In this document: positions 21,368-32,730 of the stretch, piece by piece
Position numbering within the stretch: the stretch's first letter is position 1
Layout of the letters: the number at the start of each line of letters is the position of its first letter
Notes under the pieces: generated by a model
Seen by the model: only the letters and a program-made list of their open reading frames with translations
Databases searched by the model: none
Told to the model about the DNA's origin: nothing
Translations under genes and position numbers: made by a program
From: Gloeopeniophorella convolvens
Taxonomy: Eukaryota > Basidiomycota > Agaricomycetes > Russulales
Assembly (NCBI GenBank): GCA_022496205.1
Contig: WTXD01000079.1
Location: 1-64,000, forward strand
Direction of reading: 5' to 3'
Length of the DNA stretch: 64,000 nt

Positions 21368-23875
21368 CTAGGTTACATTAAAGAGCTGGCTATACTTCAA
21401 AAAGGCTTCTTGTGCCCTTTTCTTGTAGTCAGAATCCGTAGAGCGCCCTGCTCTGCTAGCTTCAGCCAAGGTGTCAAACCCAGTTTCCGATGACTGGAAC
21501 ATTGTGGCCATATTGAACCACACCATTGACCCTCTTCCCTTCTCATCGCCCTCTACAACCAGGGGCGTAGAGCTCTCGGGAGTTGGGAGTTCAGCACCTT
21601 CTGTTGTCACGAATTTGATGTCTGAAAATAAATAAATAAATAAGCTAATGGAAGGTGAGGGCTGGAGACAGTTACCGTGAATATCGATATTGAAGTGGAA
21701 AAACAGAGAGGACGGATAGACCAGCAGAACCCAGGGAGGCAGTTCTACTATGATTCCGGCCTCCCAGATTGCTAACCAAGACCTGTATTTGTGATTAAAG
21801 CAGTCTGCATAGGCGTCAGTGCGTAGCCAATGTGTAGCAGCCTGCAGAGGAATAGACTTGCAGCCAGGTAGCTCATACGCCATCAAAGCGCAGACGCCTA
21901 CCGGGTTTTTGGCGTCTGCATGCGGTAAACAGTGCACGCGACTGTCTCCAGGAAGAATGCCGTTGAGGCAGAAGTTCCAAAAACAGCCAAAGAGCGGCCT
22001 GACTCTGCCTTTGCTCCGGTCAAAATGCCACTTGGCTGACTCGTCAAAACGCTTAACCACGTTGGGGAAAACCATTTTGACAGCAGACGAAACGTATTTG
22101 CTGCACGGCCATGTGAGTTAGGATGCTCAGCGCATGCAAAAAGTGCACAAATACTTAAGAAGCACAAACATTGGGTTGTCGAGAAGGGCTTCAACGCGAC
22201 TCGTGTTGTCTTTGTGCCACTTTGTCAAAGAGGCCTCCTGCGTGCAAGTGGGGTGAGGCGGCCGTGTATCTAAGGGAGAAAAAAGGAGCTTACCTTCATT
22301 GACTGACGCCAGTGTCCGATGATGGTTGCGAGGTGAGGCCCCCTGGGACTGGGGTTTTTTTCCGCACGGCTTTTAGTGAGCTTCTCCTCAAGAGAGTCGC
22401 CCATAAAAGCAGCAAACATCTGAGCTACAGACTTAGGGTCTACAACCAGGAAATTGAAGGGAGTCCCTCTGTGCAGGAACACCCGGTGCTTCTTATCAGC
22501 AACAAAGAGCCCACGGCTTTTCCTAAAAGCAGTTACAGGCTAGTCAGAGTTAGTTGAGTAATTAAAGCAAAAGAGTCACCCCTCTGAGTCATTCAGATAT
22601 GGAAGCCTGACAAAGTGCTTCAGGTCGTCCTTGATTTCGCCCGATTGATAGCGTTCCGTGATCTGTTTTCTAGCATAAGCAGGTGCTTGTTGCCCTTGCC
22701 ACCCCCCTTTAGCTACGTTGACACCCGAGGTTACGTTGAAAGAAGGGACGCAGTAGATGTCTGAGTTAGCAACTGAGCGGTTGAGGAGGCGCCTAGAGAC
22801 ATGCTTGCCCTTGGCGTCTTTCGTCTTGGCTGGCTTATCCTTGGGCTTATCGTCCAACTTTTGCTTCTTCTGGGCGTGGGAAGACCCAGCGCCCCTACGT
22901 TTGTGGTTTCGTTTGTTTCCTGCCACACGGCATGGCTCAGAGTCGAGCGCGACTAGCAGTGGGTTTGTCTTATAGCTGTGCTTGAGAGCAGGCTTTTCGG
23001 GAAGCTGCAGCTGCACTCTAGGACTGCATGTGTGAGCTTTCCGCGAGTAGGGCATAGGAAATAGCGTGCCTTTCCAAAACAGGCGCAGGTGTGCGAAGAG
23101 GAAGGGGGCGGATGGCTCGGTTTCGATTGAGGGCCGTTGGTACGAAGTACGAGAACCCGCCTTATAGCAATTTTCCTGAGCAAGAGGTTGCGGCAGTACA
23201 AAAAGGCACAGACTCACGAGGGACATCGTCGTTGTCGTCTTCAGGTTCACTGCTGCTCGGGCGGGCCACAGAGGAGGCGTCAGAGTTGTCTCCAGAAGCA
23301 ACAGAACAGGCGTCGCTGGAGTAGTCATCACCTGAAGCGCCTCATACGGTCAGAGGTTCCCTCCTAACAGAGGTGAGGAGCTCACAGATAGAACCGTCTT
23401 CAGAGACGGGAGCAGCGTTGTCTGTCTCGTTTTCTATGATTTCGCCCTCCTCTACTTCTGCAATCTCTCCTTCTTCTAGGGACTGGGGCGTGGTGCTACC
23501 GTCCGTGCGTTGTGCAGCAACGCGCCCCTTCAGCGTGAGGCTCGAGAGAGCAGTTGCAGGCGTTGAGGCCTCGAGTCGCAGGGCACCAAGGCCGGTAGAG
23601 ATGCTACGTCCAGCTCTTTCTTGCAGGCCGCTGAGGAAAGCGGGCAGCGCGTCGTCGGCCTCGATTCCCAGAGCCAGAGCATCCAGAGATAGCGCCTCAG
23701 CGTCTGTCACATAGCTGGTTTCCGAGATTGAGCTCGAGACAAAGTATTTTACGAGCTCTGCGAGGTCACAGGGTGCTGTTATCTCGGCAGGCTCGGGCAA
23801 CTGGCGGTCAACGAGCAGCGACGGTTTGTGGAGCGACCTCACTGTGGCACTCGGCGGACGTGTTGGGGGCAGCAT
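21368..23875 (-). CDS. Putative TET/JBP-like 2OG-Fe(II) dioxygenase family protein
   Basis: If the call is right, it is an Fe(II)/2-oxoglutarate enzyme, possibly acting on modified bases. Exons (minus) are 23875-23386, 23331-23218, 23175-22580, 22522-22294, 22237-22155, 22100-21862, 21804-21676 and 21621-21368. From 23175 onward all phases close. The 23218/23175 junction (42 nt) does not, so that intron or the copy itself is uncertain. The intron at 21805-21861 is GC-AG (gcaagt donor). The C-terminal domain shows HxD in PHADAKN (21914-21922), then SWLAIWEAGIIVELPPWVLL, YPSSLFFHFN (distal His at 21695-21697) and RGSMVWFN. That matches the HxD-xx-N, double-stranded beta-helix, distal His, Arg order of TET/JBP proteins. 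The N-terminal third is acidic and disordered. The broad family pattern is clear, but the enzymatic assignment is inference. Confidence 0.55.
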
Positions 23876-23999
23876 CGTAGAGCAGTCGCCTGGTGGTATT
23901 GGGGGCCAAAAGGGTGCCGTCGAGAGTGCACTTTCTGGGCGCTGGGCACGGTTGCCGCGTGGGACCCTCACGCGGAGAGCACAGGGCACAGGGCCGTAT

Positions 24000-25660
24000 C
24001 ATTGCCACGTGCGCTAAACTAACCTAAACCCCCTGCCAACGGGCAGCCTGTCACCGCCCCTTTCCATCGCAGCAAGGGCGCAGGGCCGTACGGGGCACTA
24101 CGTCACGCAGGGGCGCGACGGCCCTGCGTCCCTACGCGCGGCCTCGGCACGCTCGACAGGGTCTGTCAGCGGGTCCCGCAGGCCCTTGGGCACGCGCGAC
24201 GTCAACCCGGAGGGTGGCGGCGCACGGGACGCGCGCAGAGCATGCTGTTGGGGGGAGTAGTCGCCAGAGGGCACCGCGGCGCCGAGGCACGCAACCCGTG
24301 GGCCGCACACTGAGGCCCGCCGCAGGGGCGGGGCAACAGCCCCGCCCGGTTCGGAAAGCGCGGCAGGTTAAGGGCAGCGCATGCTGCAAACGAGGGCATG
24401 TCAGAAGGGCGATGAGGCCAGGAGAGGCAGTGACGCACCGCCCTGCAGGCCGAACCGTCGTCGCCACCGCTATGTCCGGCCCTCGAGAGCTGCCTTGAGC
24501 CGCTGCTTGGCGACTCCGCGCCGTCGTGGGATATGGGGTCCGCGTTCGCGGATGCAGGCACGAGCGTTCGTCGCGGGCATGTGGCAGCGCAGGGGACCTC
24601 CGAGAGCACGAGCGCCGTGGCCGAGCGTGCGTTGGCGAACGGCTCCGTGAGGGCGTCGGAGTAGGCGGAGCGGGCGCGGGCGCGTGTCTGCGCGCCACGT
24701 CACGGTCACGTTACGCGCCGAAAAACGCTGTGCTGGCGCCGGTAGGTCGCCGCCGCACAGCGCGGGAAGTGAGCGGAGGTTTGCGGCGGTAGGCGCGGGC
24801 GTCGAGGGCTAGGGACGCGGGGGAGGGCCGGGGCCGGCCGGGCGGTGCATTGGCCGCGGCAATGCCAATAGGGCCAAGGCTGGGACGGGGAAGAGCAAGG
24901 GGTCGATTAGTGCAGAAAGGGCCGTGCGGAGCGCAGCGGCGACTCGCCTCCGTAAAACCTCCTGCAAAATTGCCACAAGCGGCGCGCACGAGACGGTGCG
25001 AGGCGCAAGCGCAGCGAGCGCTCGGGGCAGGTGAACCCGCACGGGGTGCGCTGTAGCCTTTCGCGGTTGCAGGGTTTTCGGCAGTCACGGGCTGACAGGG
25101 TGAGGGGCAGCGAACGGGGCGAGTGAGAGGGAGCAGCAGCGTTTGTAGCAAGAGCGAAGGGCGAGGGCGCTGAGGAGCACGGCCGGCGCTCTGAGAGAGG
25201 AGAAAAAACGCCTTAAAAAGGCCGGATCAGCGCGGGAAGCACCTCACAAGAACGGCGACGACTCGCCTGCACAAAAGCGGGCCCCTGGGCCCTCCCGCCG
25301 CGGCGCCGTGGGTCGAACGCGCTCGCCACGAACTGCAGAAAAAGCGCTGTTAGTAAAATGCCATAGCAGAATACGGCAGCGTCGAAGCCGTCAGGAGATG
25401 GGGGGGACGCGCCCCGCCGACGCGGGCCGACTCACCACAAAGGGGCGACGGGGGCGTTGGGGTGTGCGAAAGCAGCCGCGTGTTGGTTTTATGCCGGCGC
25501 CCGCGCCGCCACGTGTCAATGTGTCACGTGTCACACTTTGCTTCCGCTTTCGAAGAGCACAGGGCACAAGCTGCAGCTCTAGAGCCGAGCTGCACAATGA
25601 CCGCGCCACAGCCACTGCTCGTGGCCAGACCTTCTAGTAAGCAGCAGGAGAACATCACTG
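24000..25660. other. GC-rich block without a supportable gene
   Basis: Markedly richer in G and C than its flanks, especially 24120-25100, with many gcgcg and gccc runs. Open frames occur in all frames simply because stops are rare. Their translations are Ala/Arg/Pro strings with no motif. It may be upstream or regulatory sequence of the dioxygenase-like gene or an unrelated insertion. Confidence 0.4.
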
Positions 25661-25721
25661 TTTCCACAACATAACTTGTAGCTGCTGAGCCTTCAACAAA
25701 CACGTTCTGCTACCCTATTCT

Positions 25722-26009
25722 CTAAGCAACACCGCCACCGTCCTCTAACAACGTCAACACCTGAGCCTCTTCGCCCTCCAAGTTTTCACCTGTGAAGTCA
25801 GCCACCATAGGGCTTTCAAAAACCGGCTCTGCAGGCGACTCCTCGTCGCTCTCTTCTGACTCCAGGCCCACAGCGCGGAAGTGTCTAGGGACAGGCGGCG
25901 CATCTGACCCTCCCATGTACTGGTGCGCCTCCTGGCCCCTCCCGGTGACTGCGCCTCCTTGTCTGAGGCTGCTCAGGTTTAGCAGACTCACGTTGTCTTC
26001 TTCAGGCAC
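25722..26009 (-). pseudogene. Orphan terminal exon of an unrecognised gene
   Basis: A 95-codon frame opens shortly after a plausible acceptor (cctag, 26017-26021) and ends in a stop at 25722. It is acidic with the segment ESEESDEESPAEP and resembles the disordered acidic parts of the two neighbouring minus-strand genes. No upstream exon is visible before the repeat at 26205. It is probably a displaced 3' exon. Confidence 0.3.
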
Positions 26010-26204
26010 TTCTAGGCCTCATGCTGACCTTGAGTGCTGCTCAACTGCCGACGCTAGGTTGGGTCCTGCTACACTTAGCTGAAAACGCCCTAGAAGCGCT
26101 AGGTGATTAAACGCCCCAAAACGTTAGGTAGTTGACCTCTGGTGCGTCCAAAGCAGCATAATCTTCAGCCAGGCGCTGACGTATCTCCTCTGGGATGAGT
26201 AATG

Positions 26205-26310
26205 ACGTACCTCCGTTAGAGACTGGGAGAATTTGGGACGGCGTGATAGGTCGGAATCCCGCAAACTGTTACGCAACTGACAGCCATCGGGAAAAGTAAC
26301 GCTGTGACAG
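26205..26310. repeat. Short dispersed repeat, copy 1 (pair with 31509-31600)
   Basis: Shares cctccgttagagactg, ggcgtgatagg, gaatcccgcaaact and gtaacgctgt with 31509-31600 in the same order. The second copy was the target of the solo LTR at 31024-31508. Confidence 0.6.
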
Positions 26311-26319
26311 CCTAGCAAA

Positions 26320-27150
26320 CAGCTGCGTTGCGCGGCTGCTACTAGAAGCCGCAGGGGCGCCGTATGGTTGGCTTTGTCGCGGGGATACCGGTTGACCATT
26401 GTGCAGCAACGAGCAGCAGTGGCAGAGAAACACCTCGCCAGGTGAACCTAGGGATTAACGGCTGCGTGTTGCGTGCATACTGAACGCGGCGCCGCGGCGT
26501 TGACATCGTGTTGCCCACGACCCTATACACACTAACTGCGCGCATTCGCCAACCGTCGACTCACCCTACGTACGTGCAGCAGTCATGTCTGGGTTCTTTC
26601 GAAGCGCGCGAAGGCAGTCTGTACAACAGGGAGGCGCCGGCTCAGTATCTCATGCGCCGTGCCAACGAAGACTGGGAGGCTACATGACACTTGGGGGGGA
26701 AGGTATATCAACCAGCCACAGCTGTATAGTATCAAATTTCAGGGGGGAACGGAACCAAATGCGCTGCAGGGGGATGGGAGGGGTACCCGACACGCGCACA
26801 ACGAAAGTCGAATGGTAAGTAAGTAGTAACGCGCGTTCAACAATACGCAATCGATGACGGAAGTCAATGTTCGAGGCCGCGATACAAGACGGCGTGCGGC
26901 TATACGCACGGGGCAAGAAAGTAGGTGGTGAACTTAGTAGTTGTCGCTACATCTTTGGCTGTCGTACATTTCTCCTGTGTTGAGCTTGACCCAGAGGTGC
27001 AGAACTACTTCAGTAAGAACCTGTGGAAGCATCAGCTGCTGGGTTGGCGCTGTATGCTGGACTGTTCAGGTTCTTTGCAGGTTCAAGTTGCCTATGGTCC
27101 ACCAGTATCTCCTAGCGGGGAAGTTTCTTGCTTCAGCAAGCGTTAGGTGA
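26320..27150. other. Region without a recognisable gene
   Basis: No supportable coding sequence on either strand. A further exon of the 27161-30632 gene could lie at 26940-27145, but each frame meets a stop. Confidence 0.3.
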
Positions 27151-27160
27151 TCACTGGATG

Positions 27161-30100
27161 TCAGCGTACCTTCTGCTTCCCTTTTGACGGAAACTCCTCT
27201 AGGCCTTGGGAAGCTTCGCCTGTGTCCACATGAGAGCTGGGTCGTGCGTCAGGAAGATTGCGAGGCGCTTCATAAGCCTGAGGAAGTGAAGGAAGGCGAT
27301 CGACTTGCCTCTGTGTGTTCGCTGCCTTAGGTTTACTTAACAGCGGCTGTGGCAAAGAACCTGAGAGGATCTTTCCTTTAGGCTTCATTGTGTCAGCGGC
27401 ACTGAAAGCACACGGTCCTCGAGGTGCTAGTAGTATCGGCCCGGACTCCAATGGCTGAGCTTGAGTTTCGCCCTCATCTCGTTTGCGTTTTAGGCTTTGC
27501 GGAGACTGTGCTTCGTAGTTATGACCGCTTCTCCCAGCGCCTCCTTCCCCGGAAGTTGCTGTGGTCGAAGCCCTCTCTTCTGGTGAAAATGCTAGCCAGT
27601 CGTCCATGATGAGCTCATGGCGGCCAGGGTTTGGTGTCGTTGGCATGGCAACAGGAAGCGAGTTGACACGCTCCACACGCCCTCTAGGAAAGCCTTTGTG
27701 GCCAAGCTGGCTTTCTATAGCAGGAGGGAGGTCTTCGTCGGCACTAGAGCAGTCCTCAGATGAACACTCCTCCTGCTCGTCGGCGGAAAGCACAGGTCCT
27801 TCGGCAACTCGCTTGCGTTGGGGTTCACCAAACTGTCTGCTCACAGTTCCATTTTTGTAAACGATGTGGCCGCGAGAGTGCTTTGACCGAGGCCTTGGGG
27901 GCGCTCCTATGATTACGCGGTCCAAATTCTTGACTACGTCTCCTGTGGCAATTGTCGCAAAGCATTTAAGGTTGTAGGAAGCGCCAAGAGAAGTAAGCAG
28001 CTTTACTTATTTTCTGGTCCATAGCCTCCTCAGTGTCGTACTGCACTGAAACGAATCTCATAGCGTTGGTGGGATGGTCAATCTGCCTCATCACCCTGGC
28101 AACCTGCCGCACAGTGAGGCTCTGAATACCTTTCTTATCGCTCTCTCTGGGAATTGGTACTCGCTCCGGGTAATTTATAAGCTGCAGCCTGTTTCTTTCC
28201 AGGGTCTTCAGCATGGTCTTCCACGGGCACTGGGATGTCATTGTAAGCCCAGGGTGAGGAGAGGACTTAATGGCGTCATCTATGGGAGTTCCCGATACGA
28301 ATATATGGCCCATGAGCTCAGCTCGAATTCCGTAGGAATGAAGTGGCAAACTCACTGTACATGTTCAGGATCGCGCTTCGTAGCTCCCCTTGTCTACGTT
28401 TGTTATCTTTGCTGGTTGTAGGCTGATGTTTATGCAGCGTTGGCCCTTTCCGGATTGGGTGAAAGGCGTCAAGACAATGAGCTTCTTCTGGTGCTAGGAA
28501 AGTAAGTGATGCCGCCTCAACCTCGGGTTTGTTATCTTGTCGAACAACCCCTCCTCTTATTCTAGAGCAGATACAAAAATCAGAGCGTGAACTCCCTCCA
28601 AAAAGTGAAGGGAGCTCTTTCCAACCTGGTGAAGTTTGAATACTTCAGGTCCTCCCGAGAATAATGGTCGCTGTTGGACAGGGGCGGACTCAGATTAGCT
28701 GCAGCCTTGTTGCCCAAAGAACGAAACCCACTATGACTGTGCTTTTAAGTGCCCCTGAGCGACCTCTTTGTCCATCCCTAAGCGATCTGAGAGGAACTGG
28801 CGCACAGGTTGTAAGAAGGTGTTATGTGAAAGGAAGGCGCGGGGTACGACGCACCCCTGCGACCCCTCGAGTTTCGTAGCACGCCGATAACTGGCTGTCG
28901 TCGTTGATGGACCCCCCAACGGTGATGAGCACTGTGTCGAACCGGTGAAATTTTGATGCGCTATTAACCTGACAGTGACGTGGTTTATCAGCAAGGGGGT
29001 TACTCCGTACTGAGAGAAAACAGATCACCTCCTGGGTCAATTTGTTCACAAACTTGTCGAAGAGGTTTCTTCGTTCGATTAACGAAGTGCGGATCTCACC
29101 CGGAGCTGACGCTGCTCCATCCACACCTCCAGAAATCTGCGGTAACTATCACCATAGGCCTCTTTGAATTTGTGATAGCAGAGGCGAATGGTGGTGTTTT
29201 GACCGGGCGCTCCACCTATCTGGGGACTCAGCCACAGCCCCTATAGTTAGTAGCTCACTTCGCACGCACCCTGGATCTCATCACTGCTATTCTCACTGCT
29301 TTGAGCTTCAGCCTCCGCTAAGTGTGATAAAAATAGTCAATGGACGTCGCGCAGCGGTGGTTGAAGGTCAAAACTCACATTCTGCATCCCTGAGCTCTAC
29401 TGCGGAAAGCCGCCTGCGTTCTTCAGCTCCATTTTCAGCGTAAGAAGCCTGGTATGAGTTCCAGGAATTGTCGCTGGAGAGGCGAGGGCTGAGCCGCTTG
29501 TTGTAGAACTTGAGAAGTCGAGAAGGTGGTAAGTTAGTTTTCTTCCCGAGTTTGTCGAATACGTCGTCAATTCTATCGAAAGCCTCCTCCATAGCCTCAG
29601 TAGACTCGCGAGAAATGCGGCCCGTGTTTTTCCTCTCCTCTTCCGGAAGGCGTGAAGGGTGAGGTGGTTTAACTTGCTCACGAAGAGCGGTGAGCGCTCC
29701 CGTTAGCCTCAGAGCTGCATTAGTAGGGAATGCCTGGGTGTCACTGCTAGCAAGTGGCAATGGTCTCGGGGGGAAAGGGTCTGGCGATCCGCTGATGCCA
29801 GAATATAGAGGCGCATCATCCTTCATCGCTCCTTCAAAGGGTCGGCCTAGTGGCAAGTCTGGCGCGGCGGGTGGCACCAGCGGCTGAGCAGGTGACGGCA
29901 ACTGAGCAGACGATGGCGGCTGAGCTGCATGCGAAGGCAGCCGAGCACATCTGGGGGGCGCGTTGCCCTTCATCGCTCCTTCAAAAGGAGGGCCTAGCAA
30001 TGGATCCGGCATGGCGGGCGGTGGCGGCAGGTGGGCAGGTGACAGTGACGAATCAGGCGGTGGCGCTCGAGTAGCAGGAGATGGCGACCGAGCACGTCCG

Positions 30101-30632
30101 AGGGGCGCATCACCCTTTGTGGTTCCTTCGAAGGTACAGCCTAGCAGCAGATTTGGCGCGGTGGTTGGCGGAGGTGGCTGATCGGGCAACAACGAATGAG
30201 CAGGTGGCGGCGACTGAGCAGGTGGCGGCGACTGAGCAGGCCCAGCCTTGACAGAATCTGTAAAATCTGCCAGAGACAGAGGCATCAAGTCTCTAGTGTC
30301 TCCACCAACGCCTCCACGGGCGCTTCCATGTTGTTGTTCTGTGCCACCCGCAGGTGAGCTCCTTCCAGTGCAGAATTAGTTGCCATTCTTGTTGTTCACA
30401 GGGCCATGGTACTCAAGCCTACTCACCGCATACACAACTCTCCCTCCTCCTCAATAGAGTCAAGGGGGTGTTTGGAAGGTTCTGACTCGGTAGGCTGTTG
30501 GATACGGCCAGTTTTCTTCTGTCTTTGAGCCTTAGCACCAGTACGCGAACGTTGCTTCCCCCGGCCAGGGGTTTCCTCAGCCGGCGTCTTCAATACACGC
30601 GGCCTCAAGACCCGGCTTGTCACAGCTTGCAT
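27161..30632 (-). CDS. Unrecognised multi-exon protein with proline-rich triple repeat
   Basis: Not recognised; the coding evidence is splice structure. The best-supported exons (minus) are 30632-30427, 30361-29379, 29317-29259, 29219-29100, 29052-29029 and 28968-28855, then one starting 28796, further exons to 27966, and a last one ending at the stop at 27161. Phases close down to 28796; several later introns are short and their borders uncertain. Exon 2 carries three roughly 45-residue units, each with LLG or PLG, then FEGxxK and DAP or NAP, within Pro-rich sequence. It then has a charged helical region (STEAMEEAFDRIDDVFDKLG). Later parts include CYHKFKEAYGDSYRRFLEVW, a segment with PWKTMLKTLERNRLQLINYP, then VVKNLDRVIIGAPPR, and end in a basic tail. 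It lies upstream of the dioxygenase-like gene on the same strand. Confidence 0.5.
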
Positions 30633-30639
30633 ATTGGCC

Positions 30640-31018
30640 TCAGAACATTAACTGTGCCTTGCAGGCTGATGACGATGTGAGCAGCTGATTCCCTTGCAGC
30701 AGACCAACGCAGAGAGGTGGGGAGATACTAGTTGCAGAGACAAACGGGTGAAAGGCAAGCGAACGTCAGAGGTTCACGGCGCCAAGCCGTGATTCGAGGA
30801 GCCGTTGCCAGCGCATATCCCCTTGAGAAGCACCTGGGACTTGACAAAATTCAGGCCCGTATACTTCCGCCGTAGCTAGAACTTGAAACACTGGCAGCGG
30901 GGCAAGGCCGTGCAAAGACCGCACACGGCCGGGGCTTGCTGAGAAGCCTGTCGTAATCCGCATGCGCGCATAGACCAATGGCCGAGTCTCTTACTGTGTT
31001 GACAATGGCAAGCATGTG
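30640..31018. other. Region without a gene
   Basis: Upstream flank of the preceding minus-strand gene, up to the LTR insertion site. No feature recognised. Confidence 0.3.
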
Positions 31019-31023
31019 CCTCC

Positions 31024-31508
31024 TGTTGAGACGGACAGTGTCCTGGCGGCTCTGATTAGATTAGATATGGACCTAATGATCAAGGACTATCTTATCTTGT
31101 GTACATAATGTTCTAGACTTAAGGCTGTGTTCAGCCCCACATTCGTTTCCATGTTCTGGACTATTCTAGGGCATTCCATGACCCACCTTGTACTCCGGTA
31201 CCCACTCTTACTCCGTTTCATGTGGGTCTCCTAGGCTTTCTAAGCAGTGTTTATCACATGCTATCTGTCGCTCCTTACTGTATATAAGGACCTCTTTCTT
31301 CGCCTTTGTAGCCTCAGTCTTTTGACCTTCTCTGACTGAGGCAAGTACACTTACACTCCTTTCACTTCTACCTTATGCTTACCTTACCTTGTAGCGTCAC
31401 TCTGTGTCCTTCAGGTATTGCACTAATGTATCAGTCTTTTGACCTTCTCTGACTGAGCGTCACTCTGTGTCCTTCAGTTGTCACTCCACCCTTTGCTGCG
31501 CTTCAACA
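31024..31508 (+). mobile_element. Solo LTR with 5-bp target duplication
   Basis: 485 bp beginning TGTTGAGACGG and ending CTTCAACA, so the ends are TGTTG/CAACA. The duplication cctcc is at 31019-31023 and 31509-31513. A tatataag at 31281-31288 sets the plus orientation. Inside, ctttgaccttctctgactgag-like sequence and gcgtcactctgtgtccttca each occur twice (about 31315-31410 and 31430-31480), a tandem duplication of the R/U5 part. The LTR inserted into a copy of the short repeat also seen at 26205. Confidence 0.9.
31281..31288 (+). promoter_or_regulatory. TATA box of the solo LTR
   Basis: tatataag followed by gacctc, about 220 bases from the LTR end; the presumed Pol II promoter of the former retrotransposon. 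Confidence 0.5.
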
Positions 31509-31600
31509 CCTCCGTTAGAGACTGAGAGAGTTGGGATGGCGTGATAGGGAATCCCGCAAACTCGATAGATCCACCGGGAAATGTAACGCTGTATGGCGAT
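31509..31600. repeat. Short dispersed repeat, copy 2 (pair with 26205-26310)
   Basis: See 26205-26310. The right part of this copy starts directly at the target duplication of the solo LTR, showing that the repeat was there before the LTR. Confidence 0.6.
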
Positions 31601-31953
31601 TTAGACAGATGTCGCCGAATTGGGCAACGTGTGCGCCAAAAGAGTCAACGCGCGTCTTCAGCGCTTCAGCTCCGTCCGCCCACTGCCTCAGGCTGCCTCG
31701 AAACCAACTGGCCACGATGCGGTATGCTCAAGCCCCCTGTCAGCGGACGACCGGAAATGGCGCGAGCAGCATAAGGGGGCGCCACAAGCGGCGCGCGTCT
31801 AACCTCGTGCCAGGTTTGACCCCGCCGCTGCTCCTGGTTGGCTCCCGGAACTCATCAACATCACTCGAACTTTCGACAGATGTGCAGACCTCTGCTTGAA
31901 CGTTGTAGGTGTCAGTGAGCACGGCCTTGGAAACCGCCCTCCTGCTCGGAGTC

Positions 31954-32432
31954 TGTTGGAAAAGAACGTTCGTGTTTCGTTTTGACTTTCGTTTCGTGGC
32001 GCGCGCGTGCGGACAAACGCGCGCGCAGTTTTTCGCTATGTTGACTTTACGACCCAGGCCGCCGGCCCGGGGTTTCGACTTGTGCGTGCTCGCACTGCGG
32101 CCTCACCGCGAGAGCTGTATCTTCGTTTCTATTGGATCAATCACTTTGGTACTGTACAGTTCTACTGCCCGGGGGTCAAGCCACTGTCCCCGAAACTTTC
32201 GTCCCTCAGTTCCATGTCTATTAGAGCGCGCGAGACTGAGGTGAGCTACAGTACTAATATTATTTGTATTCACTTGTACTTACTCGCCTAGATGGCGATT
32301 CGTTCTGCTTAGGTGAATAAAACCAAGTTCCGTGTCTATCAGAGCGCGCGAGACTGAGACGGCGATTCTATCTGCTTAGAACCGCCTGCACGCTTTCGAG
32401 AACCCGCCCCTACCGGGCTATTTATTTCTACA
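31954..32432 (+). mobile_element. LTR of the TGTTGGA...TTCTACA family, plus strand
   Basis: About 479 bp from tgttggaaaag to tttatttctaca. It is the same family as 38137-38610, 36743-37104 and 12902-13163. It contains two copies of a unit with cgtgtctatnagagcgcgcgag and gcgattctatctgcttag. The flanks (gagtc and caaca) do not match, so this copy has lost its target duplication, or its ends were rearranged with another copy. Confidence 0.75.
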
Positions 32433-32730
32433 CAACAGGCTGTCATTCTTCACGAGTGCAAACGGGGGGCACACACCGTGGCGCGAAGGGGCTGGCGCTG
32501 TGCTGAATGCCATGTTTGGCACGGCTGTGCCGGCGGATCTGAGCTGACGTGGCGTGATGCAGTGCATGCATGCGCGGGAATCGAGGTCGAGATAGTCATG
32601 CCTGGTGGTGGAGATGCCTTCGTGAGCGCGGTGGTGCGCGAGAGCCGAGCGCACAGTGAGTGCTGCCGGTGTGCATGTGCGCACCTCCCTAGTCCACGCA
32701 CGCTGATACTGGTGAGGTTCGGGTAGGTTT

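Noticed and set aside
24132..25151. Long minus-strand frames in the GC-rich block
   Set aside because: All frames are open because stops are rare at this composition; translations are Ala/Arg/Pro strings without any domain.
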